From Macrolepiota albuminosa (lineage: Eukaryota; Basidiomycota; Agaricomycetes; Agaricales; Agaricaceae), in NCBI GenBank assembly GCA_027475525.1, contig JAMWFC010000126.1:372001-436000 (forward strand): 64,000 nucleotides of DNA, in the 5' to 3' direction. The notes beneath the pieces were generated by a model. That model saw only the letters and a list, made by a program, of their open reading frames with translations, did not search any database and was not told the origin of the DNA. The position numbers and the translations under genes were made by a program. Below are positions 1 through 11,287 of this stretch, one piece after another; within the stretch, counting starts at the first letter, position 1, and each line of letters starts with the position of its first letter.

Positions 1-435
1 GAACTAATTAGATTCCTCCACACTGGTTGACCGAACCTCAACCTCCACCATCTTACTTCCAAACCTTCCAACTTCCACAGCGGGTAAATCGACCTTCGGT
101 GCCAATAGCAACTACGTCATCATTTGATTGATATGAGCTCGGAAATAAACAATATTTTTCTCCAGCATCCCAAGTACATTGCAAGATCCTTGCAGATAAC
201 ACCTTCCAGCTGATTATCTTTACTGTGTTTGAACCAGAGGGTAAGCTTATCTGATATATTATATCTTATTTTGATACATGTTTATTCACTTCTTCCTGCA
301 TACCTGGTCTGGTGTCATATTCTACAATGTGAAGTTGAGGATCGTGAGATCAGTACGATATAAGTCGATGTTTTCAGGTTGTGGTGTACATAGGAGGAAG
401 ATCTTCAACTATTATATTACGATTTTGTGACGGAT

Positions 436-1041
436 TTAGTCGTATACCACTGACCTGGTGTACGATGGGAGAGCAATAATTGGTTCAGTTGGTCTATTCT
501 TGCATTCTGCATGTATTTGATCAATGGTTCCTGCTGCATACCCGTTTACATCCAAAGTGTTAACACTGGTGTTATGCATATGGGTATGGTGGATGCTTCG
601 GTTGACGTCGGAGGAGCTGTTGTTCCTGTTGCTTTCTGGTAATGCGGAGCTTGGTACATATGACAGGTCGTTCTGGCTGCGTACATTAGGTGAGGACTGA
701 CCTCCACCAGCAAAGGCATAAGATAATGTGAAAGGCTCAGCTTGCAGGCATTGCATGTGTGAAGTTATTTGGGTTTGCCCTGTTTGCAGATACAATAGAC
801 TATATCCAGTATCAAGGAATCCGATGTTAGACTTTACATGTAAAGCATGATGCTGACACCACCACAAAAAGGCGAAGAGCATAGTTACAAGTCCACCAAT
901 GACCCTGCCAATCATGGGACCTATCAGAGTTCTTGAGTGCGGCATTGGGGAAGCAGGAAGAACAGACAGCATGATGGGAGTAGATGTGGAGGAAGCTGGA
1001 GATGGAGTGAAAGTAGCACCTGTAGTGGGAACCGAGTGAAC
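436..1041 (-). CDS. possible 3' exon of a single-pass membrane protein
   Basis: The minus strand is open from a stop near 1042 down to 436. The reading begins with a Ser/Thr/Pro-rich stretch. A hydrophobic segment follows (about residues 18-40 counted from the internal Met at 972, with GRVIGGLV and FAFLWW). The tail after it is polar and rich in Asn and Ser. A Ser-rich ectodomain, a Gly-rich transmembrane helix and a cytoplasmic tail is a common arrangement in basidiomycete surface proteins. No catalytic motif is visible and no upstream exon could be assigned, so the product is unknown. The frame could also be a chance opening. The membrane assignment is an inference from composition only. 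Confidence 0.35.
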   Translation of the reverse strand, partial: VHSVPTTGATFTPSPASSTSTPIMLSVLPASPMPHSRTLIGPMIGRVIGGLVTMLFAFLWWCQHHALHVKSNIGFLDTGYSLLYLQTGQTQITSHMQCLQAEPFTLSYAFAGGGQSSPNVRSQNDLSYVPSSALPESNRNNSSSDVNRSIHHTHMHNTSVNTLDVNGYAAGTIDQIHAECKNRPTEPIIALPSYTRSVVYD

Positions 1042-2712
1042 TTAGAGATGGTCATGTGTATACTACTATAATCGAGCTGTCTTACATTTTGTATTTTTGT
1101 CTTACCTTTTCAATATGACTTATTTCAACAAAATTACTTCATAGAACTCTTAAAGGAGAATACAGATAGCTCATGCTTCATTTCTAGGGTGTTCTATGGA
1201 CTGTAGAATATCTTATTGAATTTATATGTTTGGGTATCCACCGGGCTGGCAGTCTGATCTATTTGTCATACAGTTTGGCAGAAATTTCCCTGATGGCATG
1301 ATCAAATCAGAGTCCTCTTTAAAGCTGATCGAGCTGATCAATCAGGCTTGATTAGATTAATTGCAATAGATGACGCATCTGATCACGGCAAATCAGACGT
1401 TCCCAGAATTTTTCTGACATTATATGCCCACCATCCACCCTGATCGCCCCCAGTTGCGCTTGTTTTATGTAGACAATCATTACATTTGATTTCTCTCTTT
1501 GCACACCACCTGCTTACAAGCATTGCTAAGTCCTGTCAATTGTGGTCACGAGCGATAGGCAAATGTGTGCGCAGAGTGCCCACCCACCCAGCGGCCATCT
1601 GCTACACGTCCCAGTCACACATTGACTCAGCCCTCAGCCTTCATCACTCTTTGACCACAACGACGAAGCTGGATTGAAAACGGTCGGTTGGTCCGGTTGG
1701 TCGGTTGGATGGTCGGACGGTTGGACGGTTGGTCAGTCAGTCGGTCAGACCATATTTGGATCTCCGGATTCAGATCTTGGCTTCCCGAAGGTGCGGTTGG
1801 TACACTTAGGGTACTTCCCGTCAGCACAAATAATCCCCCTAAAGTCCCATCAAGAAGCACATACCGTCCTGCCAGGGGTGGTACACAAAAGGATGATGTC
1901 TTGAAAGTACCTCCGAAAAGTTGTAATGCCAGTTGGGCATATAACAGCAAAATTAAAAAAGCTTTCTTGGTGCGAATATGTACATTAGATGATGTAGCGT
2001 GAAGTGTCCACAGACGACTTTGTCGGTGGCAAATGAGCTCGAGATCAGTCACATGCCATGCCAACCCATGTGGCAGCTATCTACTGATTCTTGACCTGAC
2101 GGTATTGTATTACATGGTTGCTGCCTGAACTGTAGAAGTTTACTTGTTACTACCTGACAGTCAGATGGCTACATGTCAACCACCCTCACGGTACAGCCAT
2201 ACCTGGTTCATACCTGAATCGTGCCATCATACCTACTCGGCACCTGCTGCAGTATGTTTACCTGTCAATTTATTGTTCTGTCCTTTTTGTAGATGGTAAG
2301 ATCTAGGTTCGTCGCCGCCACAATCCTCAAGCAATGCGACCCTCCGAGGTCTCTGACTCCAATCAAATTTATGCGCCCAGTACGTGTTGTGCCTTCCTGC
2401 GAAAGCCATAATTAATTCTTCGGTTAATTACGCTTCATTCAAATGCTCAAACATTTTTATAGTATTTCTCAATTTTACTCTCGATCCACGTTTCTCGTCG
2501 CCCTTGTGTAGTTTTATTGCTAAAGTCTCCGTTTTTTTTATTTTCTCTCCAACTCACTCTCTCCCTCCATACAGTGCTTCCTGCTCCTTGCTTCTCTTTG
2601 GCATATCGGGGAATTGGTTTTCCACTATTATTGTACACGTGGTAGTCTGTTTCGGCATAAAAATAGCATATATGCATATATTGAATCGAGTTCCATGGTT
2701 AGAATGCAGAGA
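1042..2712. other. intergenic, no gene supported
   Basis: No convincing exon chain is seen here. Short open frames on both strands around 1627-2064 owe their length to the G-rich repeat at 1681-1745. The segment 2050-2290 contains loosely repeated ACCTG-rich text with no coding sense. Confidence 0.5.
1681..1745 (+). repeat. GGTTGG-type short tandem repeat
   Basis: Degenerate units of CGGTTGGT, GGATGGTC and GGACGGTT follow each other for about 65 bases, then drift into CAGTCAGTCGGTCAG. The plus strand has many paired GG doublets at short spacing, a pattern able to form two-tier G-quadruplexes. Confidence 0.75.
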
Positions 2713-5014
2713 TTATGGTGTCCCTGCATTCACAATGCGAGATGTCATCCCGTATGGGGCGAGCCGGACAGTTTGGTAATGTTCCAAGTACTCGACAAGT
2801 GTGTCGTCACCTTTGCTGCGCGCAATGTCAAGCAGTGTCTTCCCTTTATCATCCTCGACTTTTCTATCCCATCCACGGTCAAGCAAAAGCGTCACTTTTT
2901 CCGGCTCCGTGTAGTGTCCCAAATGTACCAATGCATCGTGGAGTGTATCGTGACTTGATAATTGGGCACCATGATCCAAAAGGTATACCCCAACAATATC
3001 AGAGTTTCTCAGACTTCGAATGGCACAGTCAAGTGCTGTGCGTCCTAAGTGTGATCGCGCAGAGATCAGAGCTGGCTCTCGCTCAACAAGGGCATTGACC
3101 ACATCCTGATTGCCTACGTAGGCTGCATAATGCAAAGCGGTCCAACCATTCACAGCACGACACGTAAGGTCTATTCCTCGATGCACCAATTCACGAAAGT
3201 CTTCTGCATCTCCATTATCTATACATAAAAACCAGAACTTCACGTCCCGTTCACTTCCGGATTTAAATAGATTGGGGCCGCCCAAATCCAGAAGCCACCG
3301 AGATAGGACACGATGCCTGTCTCTGAGTGCCGCTTGATAAGGAAAAGACAGTGCAGCCCTTATCTGTTCTTGCCAATCCTTGAAGCCAGGAGTAGGTTCG
3401 TCTAGCAGAGCCTTGAGATCAAAGGCCGTCATGAACGTTTTAATCAGTCGGCCATATTTGTTGTTTTCAATCTCATCCCCCATGGAAGATACTGAATATG
3501 TATCTGGCAATCTTGATATAGAATATTCGACTGCAGAGAGAAGATGACTATTTCCTGAGCCAGGGTTAAGGTATCTACTCGGAGGACGGTAGGAATGCCG
3601 TTCTTTAAGCGAAGACCATTCATCAAGCAAGCCACAAGTCCCCTCAATGACAATTTCTTTGACAAAGCGGTTAGATGAGTGGTTGAAGATCCAATCCAAG
3701 GAGTTGTGAGCGAGACGATCATCAAAAGGTGATTGATTTAAAACTACATTGTGCTCTGCTTTTTTCAGAGGCTGCCTGGGCATCCATTGTGGTCGCAACA
3801 CTCGTAGAAATTTGCGATCGAGCTTGTTATTGGTGAACATATACCAGAGACGCAAGCAGTTCCAGCTCGTCATACTAAAAGTAAAGGATAGAAGCTGGGC
3901 TAGAGGGAACATGAAAGGGATGCGGTAGGGACAGGCTATATAAAATGCGGGGAGCACTGAGGATACGAAGTAGAAGAGAAATGTGACAGCAGTGATCCCA
4001 GCAACGATTCCACATATTGGACGAGACAGCTGCGAGACATAGAGGGCGAGTCCAACAAGGAAAATGGCGACTGAGCAATGTAGGATTAGTGGGAGACTCT
4101 CAATGATTTCGCCGAGTTTCCATTTCACAAGTCCCTCAAAGCGGAATTGGCGGATAGAAGCGCGGGTTTTAGCGTCGCCAGAAACCGTTGCAGTATAAGC
4201 CTATTCACTGTGTTAGATGACCTAGAAGAGGGCAAAAGAATAACAAACTTGGATCCATTGTTTGGCTAAAACAGACAGAAGGGCAGTTGATAATGAGAGA
4301 GCGAGACTGGTAAAAAAGAGTCCATTGACCCATACATCAGTGGAAGTGTACGTCCGGCTTTCGGGACCTAGAGATGCTGCAGGCACGGTATTGATGCTCA
4401 ATCCATTTCCGGTGGCTCTCAATAATTGGTTGGTTTCGACGAGAAGAGACACCATAATCTGCGCGTTGTCTGGTTGGAGTACTTGAGATGTTTGAGCGAG
4501 AAACGTAGTTACGACTGCCGAGAAGAGTGCAGCCTGTCTTGGAATTAGGAAGACATTTAGGATTGTACGTCCATCAAAACTCACAAAAACAAGGAGACTT
4601 TCAATGATGCTCTGAAAGCCTTCAATCATGTCCGCATCGTGACTCCCTGCTTCATCAAGGTATACATACCACACCCGCGCATTCTCTTTCGCTTCTTCTC
4701 CGGCTTTGTCAGGACTGTACATCTGTGTGTAATCGTAATTACGACCACCTGGGAGTTCCAGGGTTAATGGATATCATTTCACAACAAATCCACGACAGTA
4801 CCCAAGTTATGGATGTCGAAGGTCCTAAGGCGCGATGCATGCAAGAAGTTTGCCATTGTGGGTAGGAAAGATGGTTATACGTGGCCGTTCTTCCACGAAT
4901 CCAAATTGTTGATTGATGATTTATAAGGCAAAGGTCTTCAAAATCCATCATTACTTGATTTGGTTGCATTGACGGGGTCATCCGTGAGATATTCTGAGTG
5001 GCAGAAGATGTCAT
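2713..5014 (-). CDS. DUF6535 membrane protein with C-terminal ankyrin repeats
   Basis: This is the best-resolved gene of the window. Proposed exons are 4955-5014, 4585-4722, 4249-4533 and 2713-4200, all joined in phase 0 and giving about 656 residues. The 51-nt intron 4534-4584 and the 48-nt intron 4201-4248 have clean GT/AG borders; removing them restores the family signatures LLVFAALFSAVVTTF and AKQWIQAYTA...RQFRFEGL. The first intron (4723-4954) is longer and less certain. DUF6535 has several membrane segments: ALFSAVVTTF, LFFTSLALSLSTALL, LILHCSVAIFLVGLAL and a fourth near IVAGITAVTFLFYF. The last 180 residues hold about four ankyrin units, including GWTALHYAAYVGNQDVV and LLDIARSKGDDTLVEYL. 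DUF6535 proteins are abundant in agaricomycetes and have no known biochemical role. The ankyrins suggest protein binding on the cytoplasmic side (inference). No disabling mutation was seen. Confidence 0.9.
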
Positions 5015-5608
5015 GTTACACGTGACCTCTACGAGCTACAACGGCTATATTCATGCTCAATTGATAGGTAGCATGGAGATGGCTAATCCCATAGAGCAAT
5101 CTCTAGGGGAAGCTAGAGAGGTTGTCATTCCAACAATTTCTCTCCTCAATATTAGGAGTCGCTTCCCGCCGCTGCTCCATTTTTTCACCAATCATCATAT
5201 TGATCTGGTGTCGAGGAAATTGACTGACAACTCCGGCTAAGTGCCGACACGTCTTAACGTCATCCTTTCTTGTCATAACCTCGTATGTCTTACCATGACG
5301 CCTTTTCTAATACTTCTACTGTGTCTTACTCATTCTACTTGAAAAGCACTTGACCCTACTCCACTTGCTTGTATGGGCTGTTGCTAGCACGGCGTGACCG
5401 AGATCTACCTGCCGAATTTGATCAAAACGTCGACGAGACCAAGGCCTACAGCATAGGGTGTTGAATACGTGACGTGGCAGTGTCAATGTGACCACGTTAG
5501 TGTGACTTGCCAGCGCGGCGCGACATGGTAGCGCAGAAGGGAGAAATACCGGCAATGTTTGTATAATATTCAATGTTCGAATCGTATATAACAGTATCCG
5601 TAATCATA

Positions 5609-5669
5609 ACATAAAAAAAAAAGAAAACAAAAAAAGGCATAAATGTTTCAAAAAAAAAAAAAAAAAAAA
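5609..5669. repeat. A-rich low-complexity tract
   Basis: Two A runs (5611-5620 region and 5650-5669) lie just beyond the stop codon of the minus-strand gene at 5673. They could mark its 3' flank. Confidence 0.6.
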
Positions 5670-5672
5670 CAT

Positions 5673-6185
5673 TCAGTTGTCAACAACGTCCCTGTATGCG
5701 TAGAACGTGTTGGCGTCAACACGACCGCCGTACAATAATAAGTACATCCCTGTACGACGCGGCTTCGTATTCGTGGCCTGTAAAGGGGTGTTATTAGACG
5801 AATTACGTCGAAAACTGGCAACTCACCTGTTCCTTGTTACCATTTAGTTCCTTGACCCTCCCTGTAACCCCTTTGATGCGCTCGAATGCTCGAATAACAT
5901 ACGCGTGCGCATATCTGGTCATCTGTGAGTTTAACAGAGCCAAAAAAATGGGCAAAAACTACGTACTTGATGCCCTGAACCACACTGGTCCTTCTGCTTT
6001 CCTTTTTTCCGATTTTATACGACGAATCGCCGTCGATAGGTCGGGAAACCGCATAGGATGATTGTTCGGAACTCGACAAGCAAATCATGGACATTATAAG
6101 ATGGGAATGGACGTTCAAAGCAGTGCTCAGGTTGAGCAATGTCCAGGACACCGTGACACGTCGAATACATGCGTGACAGTAACAT
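5673..6185 (-). CDS. small intron-containing gene of unknown function
   Basis: Three minus-strand exons can be chained: 6021-6185, 5827-5922 and 5673-5777, ending in TGA at 5673-5675. The intron 5778-5826 is 49 nt with GTGAGT and CAG borders. The intron 5923-6020 is 98 nt; an alternative uses 5915-5966 as the intron and a different upstream frame. The first exon reads through MYSTCHGVLDIAQPEHCFER and VHDLLVEFRTIILCGFP. The second carries YAHAYVIRAFERIKGVTGR, and the last ends in FYAYRDVVDN. The text is protein-like in composition, and the intron borders agree with phase 0 throughout. The start at 6185 is the first Met of the open stretch, and an upstream exon is possible. I do not recognise the family, and the short length means it could be a fragment. 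Confidence 0.5.
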
Positions 6186-6237
6186 ATACGCATAAGCGTG
6201 GCTCCTGCTGGCTTTAAACAGCCAACGTTAACCCCCG

Positions 6238-6485
6238 TGTCGTCTTTGGAGCGTCCGCACGCAGCTAGAGGCTTTGCTGCTCGTCCTAAAATCGAAATAA
6301 AATAGTTCGAAGTACAATCGATAAGTCCGACGTACCAATTTATTACAAATACCTGCCTGCATCTCTCTTGTTAGCTTCAAACGAATGCGTGCCCCTTCGT
6401 CGTCCTTGGAGCGTCCACACACGGACGGAGGCTTTGCTATACGTCCTAAAAAAATACTAGTAATAATAATAATAAAATTGTTCGA
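6238..6485. repeat. imperfect direct repeat, about 75-85 bp, offset 160
   Basis: The core CGTC(C/T)TTGGAGCGTCC is followed by AGGCTTTGCT and CGTCCTAAAA. It appears at 6241-6310 and again at 6401-6485. The copies differ by several substitutions and by an ATA(A)n expansion, so this is a true old repeat and not one of the 77-bp duplications. Confidence 0.7.
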
Positions 6486-7267
6486 TCCACTACTGACTAG
6501 CCATTATAACACGTATTCGGCTGCTGCCTGGAGCTAATCTAATGCAACGTTGTAAGACGAATCTTCACCAGTGTGAGTACGAACGCCGACGGTATGGTTG
6601 GGATGATGCGAAGCAACGAACTATACAAGCTCTGGCATAGAGTCAGCATCAAGATAATGGTTCTGGCTATACCCAAGGCTTATGCGCGGACGAACAAAGG
6701 TACTGCCTGAGATGTGTAGAGTGTTTGGCGAGGGACTATCTGTTGGTAAAGGAAGGCAGACAGTCTTTTGCAGCCTTGGCTGCATGTAGATTGGTTTATT
6801 GTCATATGTTGCCAACACCGAGTAGAAGCCAACTTGTGGAATGATTTTGGAGGGGCAACAAATAGAAGCAATGAAGTCGATGCCTTGATATATAGCAGAA
6901 TAACGAAACAGAGCTTTCCAGTTTTGCCTGAATCAGGTTTGATGACACACTGTTGATTTGCATCGTAGTCCTAGAGACACGTATAGCCCTTCAACTATCT
7001 GCCGACTTTACCCACATTTGGTTTTGGCTGTATGTGATCCACTCGTGTGGCTATATAAATTTTTTAGAACATATAGTCATGCGGTTGGGAGGAGACATAC
7101 CTAGCACTTTGAATGCCAGCAGCGCATGCTTGAGCGACTCCATGAGAGCGGATGCTGACAACCAAACTGCTCAGGAGTTGCACGGAGATTGCCGTATATC
7201 TAGCAGGTCACGTTATATAAAATATTCCACTTCATTCTAGAATAAACCGCTGGTTCCAGAAACATGT

Positions 7268-7421
7268 TCCATCAGAAAGCCTGCTTGCCTATTTAAGGCG
7301 CTTGCACGTGTGATAAGTAAACAGGCCGTCCAACCAAATGCTTATCCATCAGAAAGCCTGCTTGCCTATTTAAGGCGCTTGCACGTGTGATAAGTAAACA
7401 GGCCGTCCAACCAAATGCTTA
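7268..7421. repeat. 77-bp exact tandem duplication
   Basis: Two adjacent identical 77-base units, 7268-7344 and 7345-7421. One of the period-77 set discussed in the findings. Confidence 0.95.
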
Positions 7422-7423
7422 CA

Positions 7424-7592
7424 TAATATTTATCATTTATTTATTTATTTATTTATTTATTACTTTTATTACTTTTATTTATTTATTTATTACTTTATTT
7501 ATTTATTTATTTATTTATTGCTTTTATTTATTTATTTATTACTTTATTTATTTATTTATTTATTTATTGCTTTTATTTATTTATTTATTTTA
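7424..7592. repeat. TTTA microsatellite
   Basis: An almost pure (TTTA)n tract with two interruptions reading TGCTTTTATTTA and TTACTTTATT. The long open frame across it, a run of Tyr/Leu/Phe/Ile, is a by-product of the repeat. Confidence 0.95.
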
Positions 7593-7754
7593 ACATGATT
7601 TTAAATATTCCTAATTTTAAATATGATGTATATATACGTACGTCAATAGATGAATACACTTCGTATTTACTAGAATAAAATGTTAAAATACATTGCGCTG
7701 ATACTACAATAAAACATATGAATTATCTGTGGAACTTATAAGGACCAGTAAGCG

Positions 7755-7908
7755 TTAAAATTAAACCGACTTACATGAAAAAATACAGACGGAATTTATA
7801 CGTTCCGCTCATGTGAGGTCTGTAATGTGCCTTAAAATTAAACCAACTTACATGAAAAAATACAGACGGAATTTATACGTTCCGCTCATGTGAGGTCTGT
7901 AATGTGCC
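7755..7908. repeat. 77-bp tandem duplication spanning an exon
   Basis: Units 7755-7831 and 7832-7908 differ by one base. Each contains a full copy of the third exon of the minus-strand gene at 7852-8436 together with its splice sites, so the gene appears to have a duplicated exon. The period matches the assembly-artefact set. Confidence 0.9.
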
Positions 7909-8436
7909 TGCACTAATAAAATTAGACGATGAAATACCGGACGACTGAATACTCACGATTTCTCTCGAAGAGGCGTTGAAAACGTGATGACGAGTTACGC
8001 TAGTCAGAACGATGTGCGTTACTGTTATGGCCCGAGCTGTCCAGCTGTACGATGCACCGGCATACGAATAAGTGTATGCTTCATCTAAGTGTCGCTCATT
8101 GTCGCTTGGGTATAAGTGAAAAGCCGCAACGAGACGACTTTCTGGGTCGAATCCCTTTATCATGAGATGTCGCGCGTTACGGTCTCTATGAGCATAAGCG
8201 CTGACGGTAATATATAAATTCGATGTCATAAAACTGCGTATAAATGCTAAAATGTCCAGAAAAACTCACCAAAACACTAGATTGGCAACGTTCACCCGCG
8301 TCAATACATCGAAGTACCGACTGGATACTGTAGATAAGGCAACGTCCGCCATTTCCCTCATCCGTCTGCCACGCGATGATGTAGCGGAAGTGCGGGGGCA
8401 CCAACACTGAATACTAGCTATGGGGAGCGCGGACAT
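7852..8436 (-). CDS. orphan gene family member 1 (paralog of 24611-25163)
   Basis: Exons are 8270-8436, 7957-8200 and 7852-7907, starting at ATG 8436. Intron 8201-8269 (69 nt, GTGAGT/CAG, phase 2) joins ...ANLVF to AYAHRDR. Intron 7908-7956 (49 nt, phase 0) follows ...SSREI. The third exon ends at a GTAAGT donor, so the gene continues beyond what can be resolved. The protein contains CWCPRTS near the N-terminus, RYFDVL, then HRDR..HL.IKGFD, LVAAFH, LDEAYTY and ITVTHIV. The copy at 24.6-25.2 kb matches across all three exons, including both intron positions and phases. That is strong evidence of a real spliced gene family. I do not recognise the domain. The His/Asp/Arg-rich conserved core could be catalytic or metal-binding, but no named motif is visible. 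Confidence 0.6.
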
Positions 8437-9896
8437 GATGTTATGTGAGTGGAATAACAAATGTAAACGTATATGAAGATATATTGAGAGGACACATCGA
8501 CATCGTACATTTGTCGTGTAAAGTAGTGAGTTCGCACTAACTATATGTTTTAATGATAACTCAACATATTGGCTGGTTTATCAAATTAGTGTATTGTAGT
8601 TCATCCCATTGGTGTATGAGTAACACGTCGTATTTTCCGTGGAGGTTCGTGCAGAAACGTTTCGTTTTGACTCGCGGGAATCCATAGATCGAACAGACTG
8701 ACGGTCTTTCTGTACTGTATTGCTTGATATACTTTTACCCATCGGAGTGTTCTAGCCCGGAGCGAGTAATAAGTACCAAGTCAATATACAGTGACGGTAT
8801 TCGTTTCCATCAGGTGTCTGTTGAGCAAGTACACGGCAACATAGAATGCTAGTACCAGTACAACCAAGCGGGGGTGGGAATGCATTTTCTAGAGCGTACA
8901 ATAGCATTTCGTAAGAGGAAGCCAGATGTAACATAGCCGGTATAAGAAACCACCGAAAGGAACCAACAGACTGAAAGGCATAGAAAGGTGGAGAGCACAT
9001 CAGGGGAGAAGAGGTGAAGGATTACGTACATACTTTAATATATAAAAAACAAAACAGTAATACATATCATCAAATAGACACGTAGCATAAGTCGTTTCAA
9101 CATACCATAAATTCGTACCTTTTGTTTTTAAATAAACAACTGTATTTCTTACTTTTACAAGTAGAAACCGGGTTTGCTTGTTGGCTAGCCTTGCACGACA
9201 ACGAGTAAATGTATATATGTGTGTTTGCTACGTAATATCCGAACAGCCATTCAACCGAATCATTACGTAATACAAAGTCACGTTTACGAATTCGTATTTA
9301 ATTTTACTAGTCATTCCTTTTATAATTTAATAATCCTTTAAAATAATGACAAAATAAATAAACAAATATAATTAAACCGATTGTCCCATCGAACGCTTAC
9401 ATAATATACCATCACGTTAAAAATTTCAGGGTCGTGAAATTGGTCAAGTGAACATACGGTGGACATAACGTGCCCAAACTCATGATTACTAACTAATAAA
9501 CCACGTTTAATACACATGAATACATATTATATCAGCGTTCGGATGCACATCAGGAAAATAAATAAGTAATTAAATTAATAAAATATATAAGTAAATTGAT
9601 TGTCCCACCAAACGCTTATATAACATGCACCTTTGTTCACTTAATAGGTATACCGAGGATCGTCTTTACGGACTACTTAGTCCTTATTTAGCTGTTGTAG
9701 ATGAAAATAAATTATATTTTAGTTTAAATCAGATTAAATTGTATTCTCTATGGGCACGTTTAACATATATTATGTCAGCATTCAGGTGTACGACCGGTTT
9801 GAAGATCATATGACCTCACAGCGGCCAAATTCACGTTAACTGTCCTGATTTTGCAAGGGGGTCGTTTGAACAATATCACTTCTAGCGTAGGTGGAT
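8437..9896. other. AT-rich intergenic, no gene supported
   Basis: A minus-strand open frame at 8752-9031 has hydrophobic content but no exon partners. A short motif close to CAACGCTTATATAACAT recurs near 7400, 9390 and 9605. Nothing else is supported. Confidence 0.45.
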
Positions 9897-10050
9897 GGCT
9901 TCGTAGTAATATAGTAATACGACCTATATCCTTAAATACACAGACTTGATTCAAACTAAACAACTCCCCATCGGGCTTCGTAGTAATATAGTAATACGAC
10001 CTATATCCTTAAATACACAGACTTGATTCAAACTAAACAACTCCCCATCG
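9897..10050. repeat. 77-bp exact tandem duplication
   Basis: Units 9897-9973 and 9974-10050 are identical and abut each other, just downstream of the broken Helitron. Confidence 0.95.
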
Positions 10051-10061
10051 GTAATATACAA

Positions 10062-10490
10062 TTACGCCACTCTGACGTATAACACTATTGTTGCTTTACT
10101 ACCTCTGCAGACTTGTATATCCAATGTATCCAGGCTGCCTTCTTCGACAATCAACCTTCTACCAGTAATTAAACCGTCATGGAACCACACCCTCAAGGAC
10201 GAATCCACGTATCGACAAGTAAAATGACTGTTTGCAAAATATATGATACCTTTTAGGATATATCGTCTGTCTCCCGACCCATAAACCAGCACGTCAACGT
10301 ATCTATTAATCGCGATGTTGATCAACGCCACATCAAAAGACAGTATCGGTGCCATGTATACTGTTCTCATTATTCTAACTAATTCAGACGCGCATGTTCT
10401 GCACCGAGATTCGGTAAGAAATTCCATGTTCCTTAAAAAATGTTGTATTGACGGCTGTGAAGGATACACATAAGTACCATGAGTATCGGA
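10062..10490 (-). pseudogene. ubiquitin-hydrolase-like C-terminal fragment fused to Helitron
   Basis: The minus-strand frame runs without a stop from Helitron text into a different protein. The second half reads RYILKGIIYFANSHFTCRYV, followed by VWFHDG and a Gly-rich end. The order hydrophobic strand, H-F-T-x-R and W-x-H-D-G resembles the C-terminal part of ubiquitin-specific-protease-like domains found in many agaricomycete TE-linked genes. The Cys box of such enzymes is absent, so this is only a fragment. A CxxC pair (RCRTC) lies upstream of it. Whether it is a captured host fragment or a later insertion cannot be told from one copy. Family assignment is by pattern memory only. Confidence 0.4.
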
Positions 10491-10893
10491 AAGCGGATGA
10501 CGAGTTGAGAATTTAACAACCACTGACCCCTGCATATTTTTCGTTCCACCAATGGATATATCGTCATCATCGACCAATATATTACGTGTTCTGTTGGTCA
10601 ATTTGACTCTCTTACATCTCGACGACCACTCGTACAAAGTCATTCGGTCCAACTCCGGCCCTCTGAAAATATAATCAAATACGGGTGATAGCCCTATCAC
10701 TCGTCCTCGTTTCTTAATTATTGCCAACTTATCAGGAAACTTGTCACATAACTGGTCAGCAGCATAGTCCGCCCAAGGACGTCTGGCCTCTCAAACGAAA
10801 GCAGGCCAATACAAATTCGAGAAATTATGGTCAGTATAATGATCAGGATTGCCCAATAGATACATGCAAATCATTGGCGATCCCATTTCCGTT

Positions 10894-11277
10894 TTAGCGC
10901 TGTGTGCGGGCTTTCTCTTGACGATTAAGTGGACTGTTTAGTATATCTGCATGTTTAGTGAATATTGAGGCAACTGCCTCAAACGCAGTACATGTTTTGA
11001 GGGTGGGCTTCGTCACGTATTTAGTGACGTACAACAACACAGTCTTGATGGCCGTCCCAGAGTGGAGGCTCGTTACGTCGGTATTGCATTGAAACAGGTA
11101 AGTGAGAGGACTTGTAAATGTATTGAGCCACGGTTCCGTCTTCCGCATGTTCAAAGCACCAGTCGTCGGATCAACTTCTGTGTGAGCGTACAAAGGACAA
11201 GAGAATCTTGCTCTACGTTTACCCCACGGGTTATCAAGACATCCTTTGTGTTCCTTGTTTTTTTTTCTGTATGCCAT
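10894..11277 (-). pseudogene. Helitron Rep protein, catalytic tyrosine part
   Basis: This is the continuation of the Rep protein on the other side of the solo LTR. It reads HKGCLDNPWGKRRARF, TEVDPTTGALNMRK and then YVTKYVTK, the two-tyrosine motif (about 11005-11036) that cuts and joins DNA in Helitron transposition. Both tyrosines are kept. The first codons are shifted by one base relative to the upstream part, at an A run. After this block the frame continues through MYLLGNPDHYT to a TGA at 10791-10793, then through PVFDYIFRGPELDRMTLYEW before the homology ends. Confidence 0.85.
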
Positions 11278-11287
11278 TTTTGTCCTT

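Larger units (their letters stand above)
6486..7851. other. AT-rich intergenic with short repeats
   Basis: A minus-strand frame at 6621-6818 reads protein-like (for example STFVRPRISLGYSQNHYLD) but has no exon partner and no recognised family. The rest is microsatellite and duplicated sequence described separately. No gene is claimed. Confidence 0.45.

Noticed and set aside
1486..2064. Short genes on both strands around the GGTTGG repeat
   Set aside because: Length comes from the repeat, no splice partners, no protein-like composition.
7387..7593. Open frame rich in Tyr, Leu, Ile and Phe
   Set aside because: Direct translation of a TTTA microsatellite.
7755..7908. Genuine exon duplication in orphan gene 1
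   Set aside because: The unit does contain an exon, but the 77-bp period matches the artefact set and the paralog has one copy.
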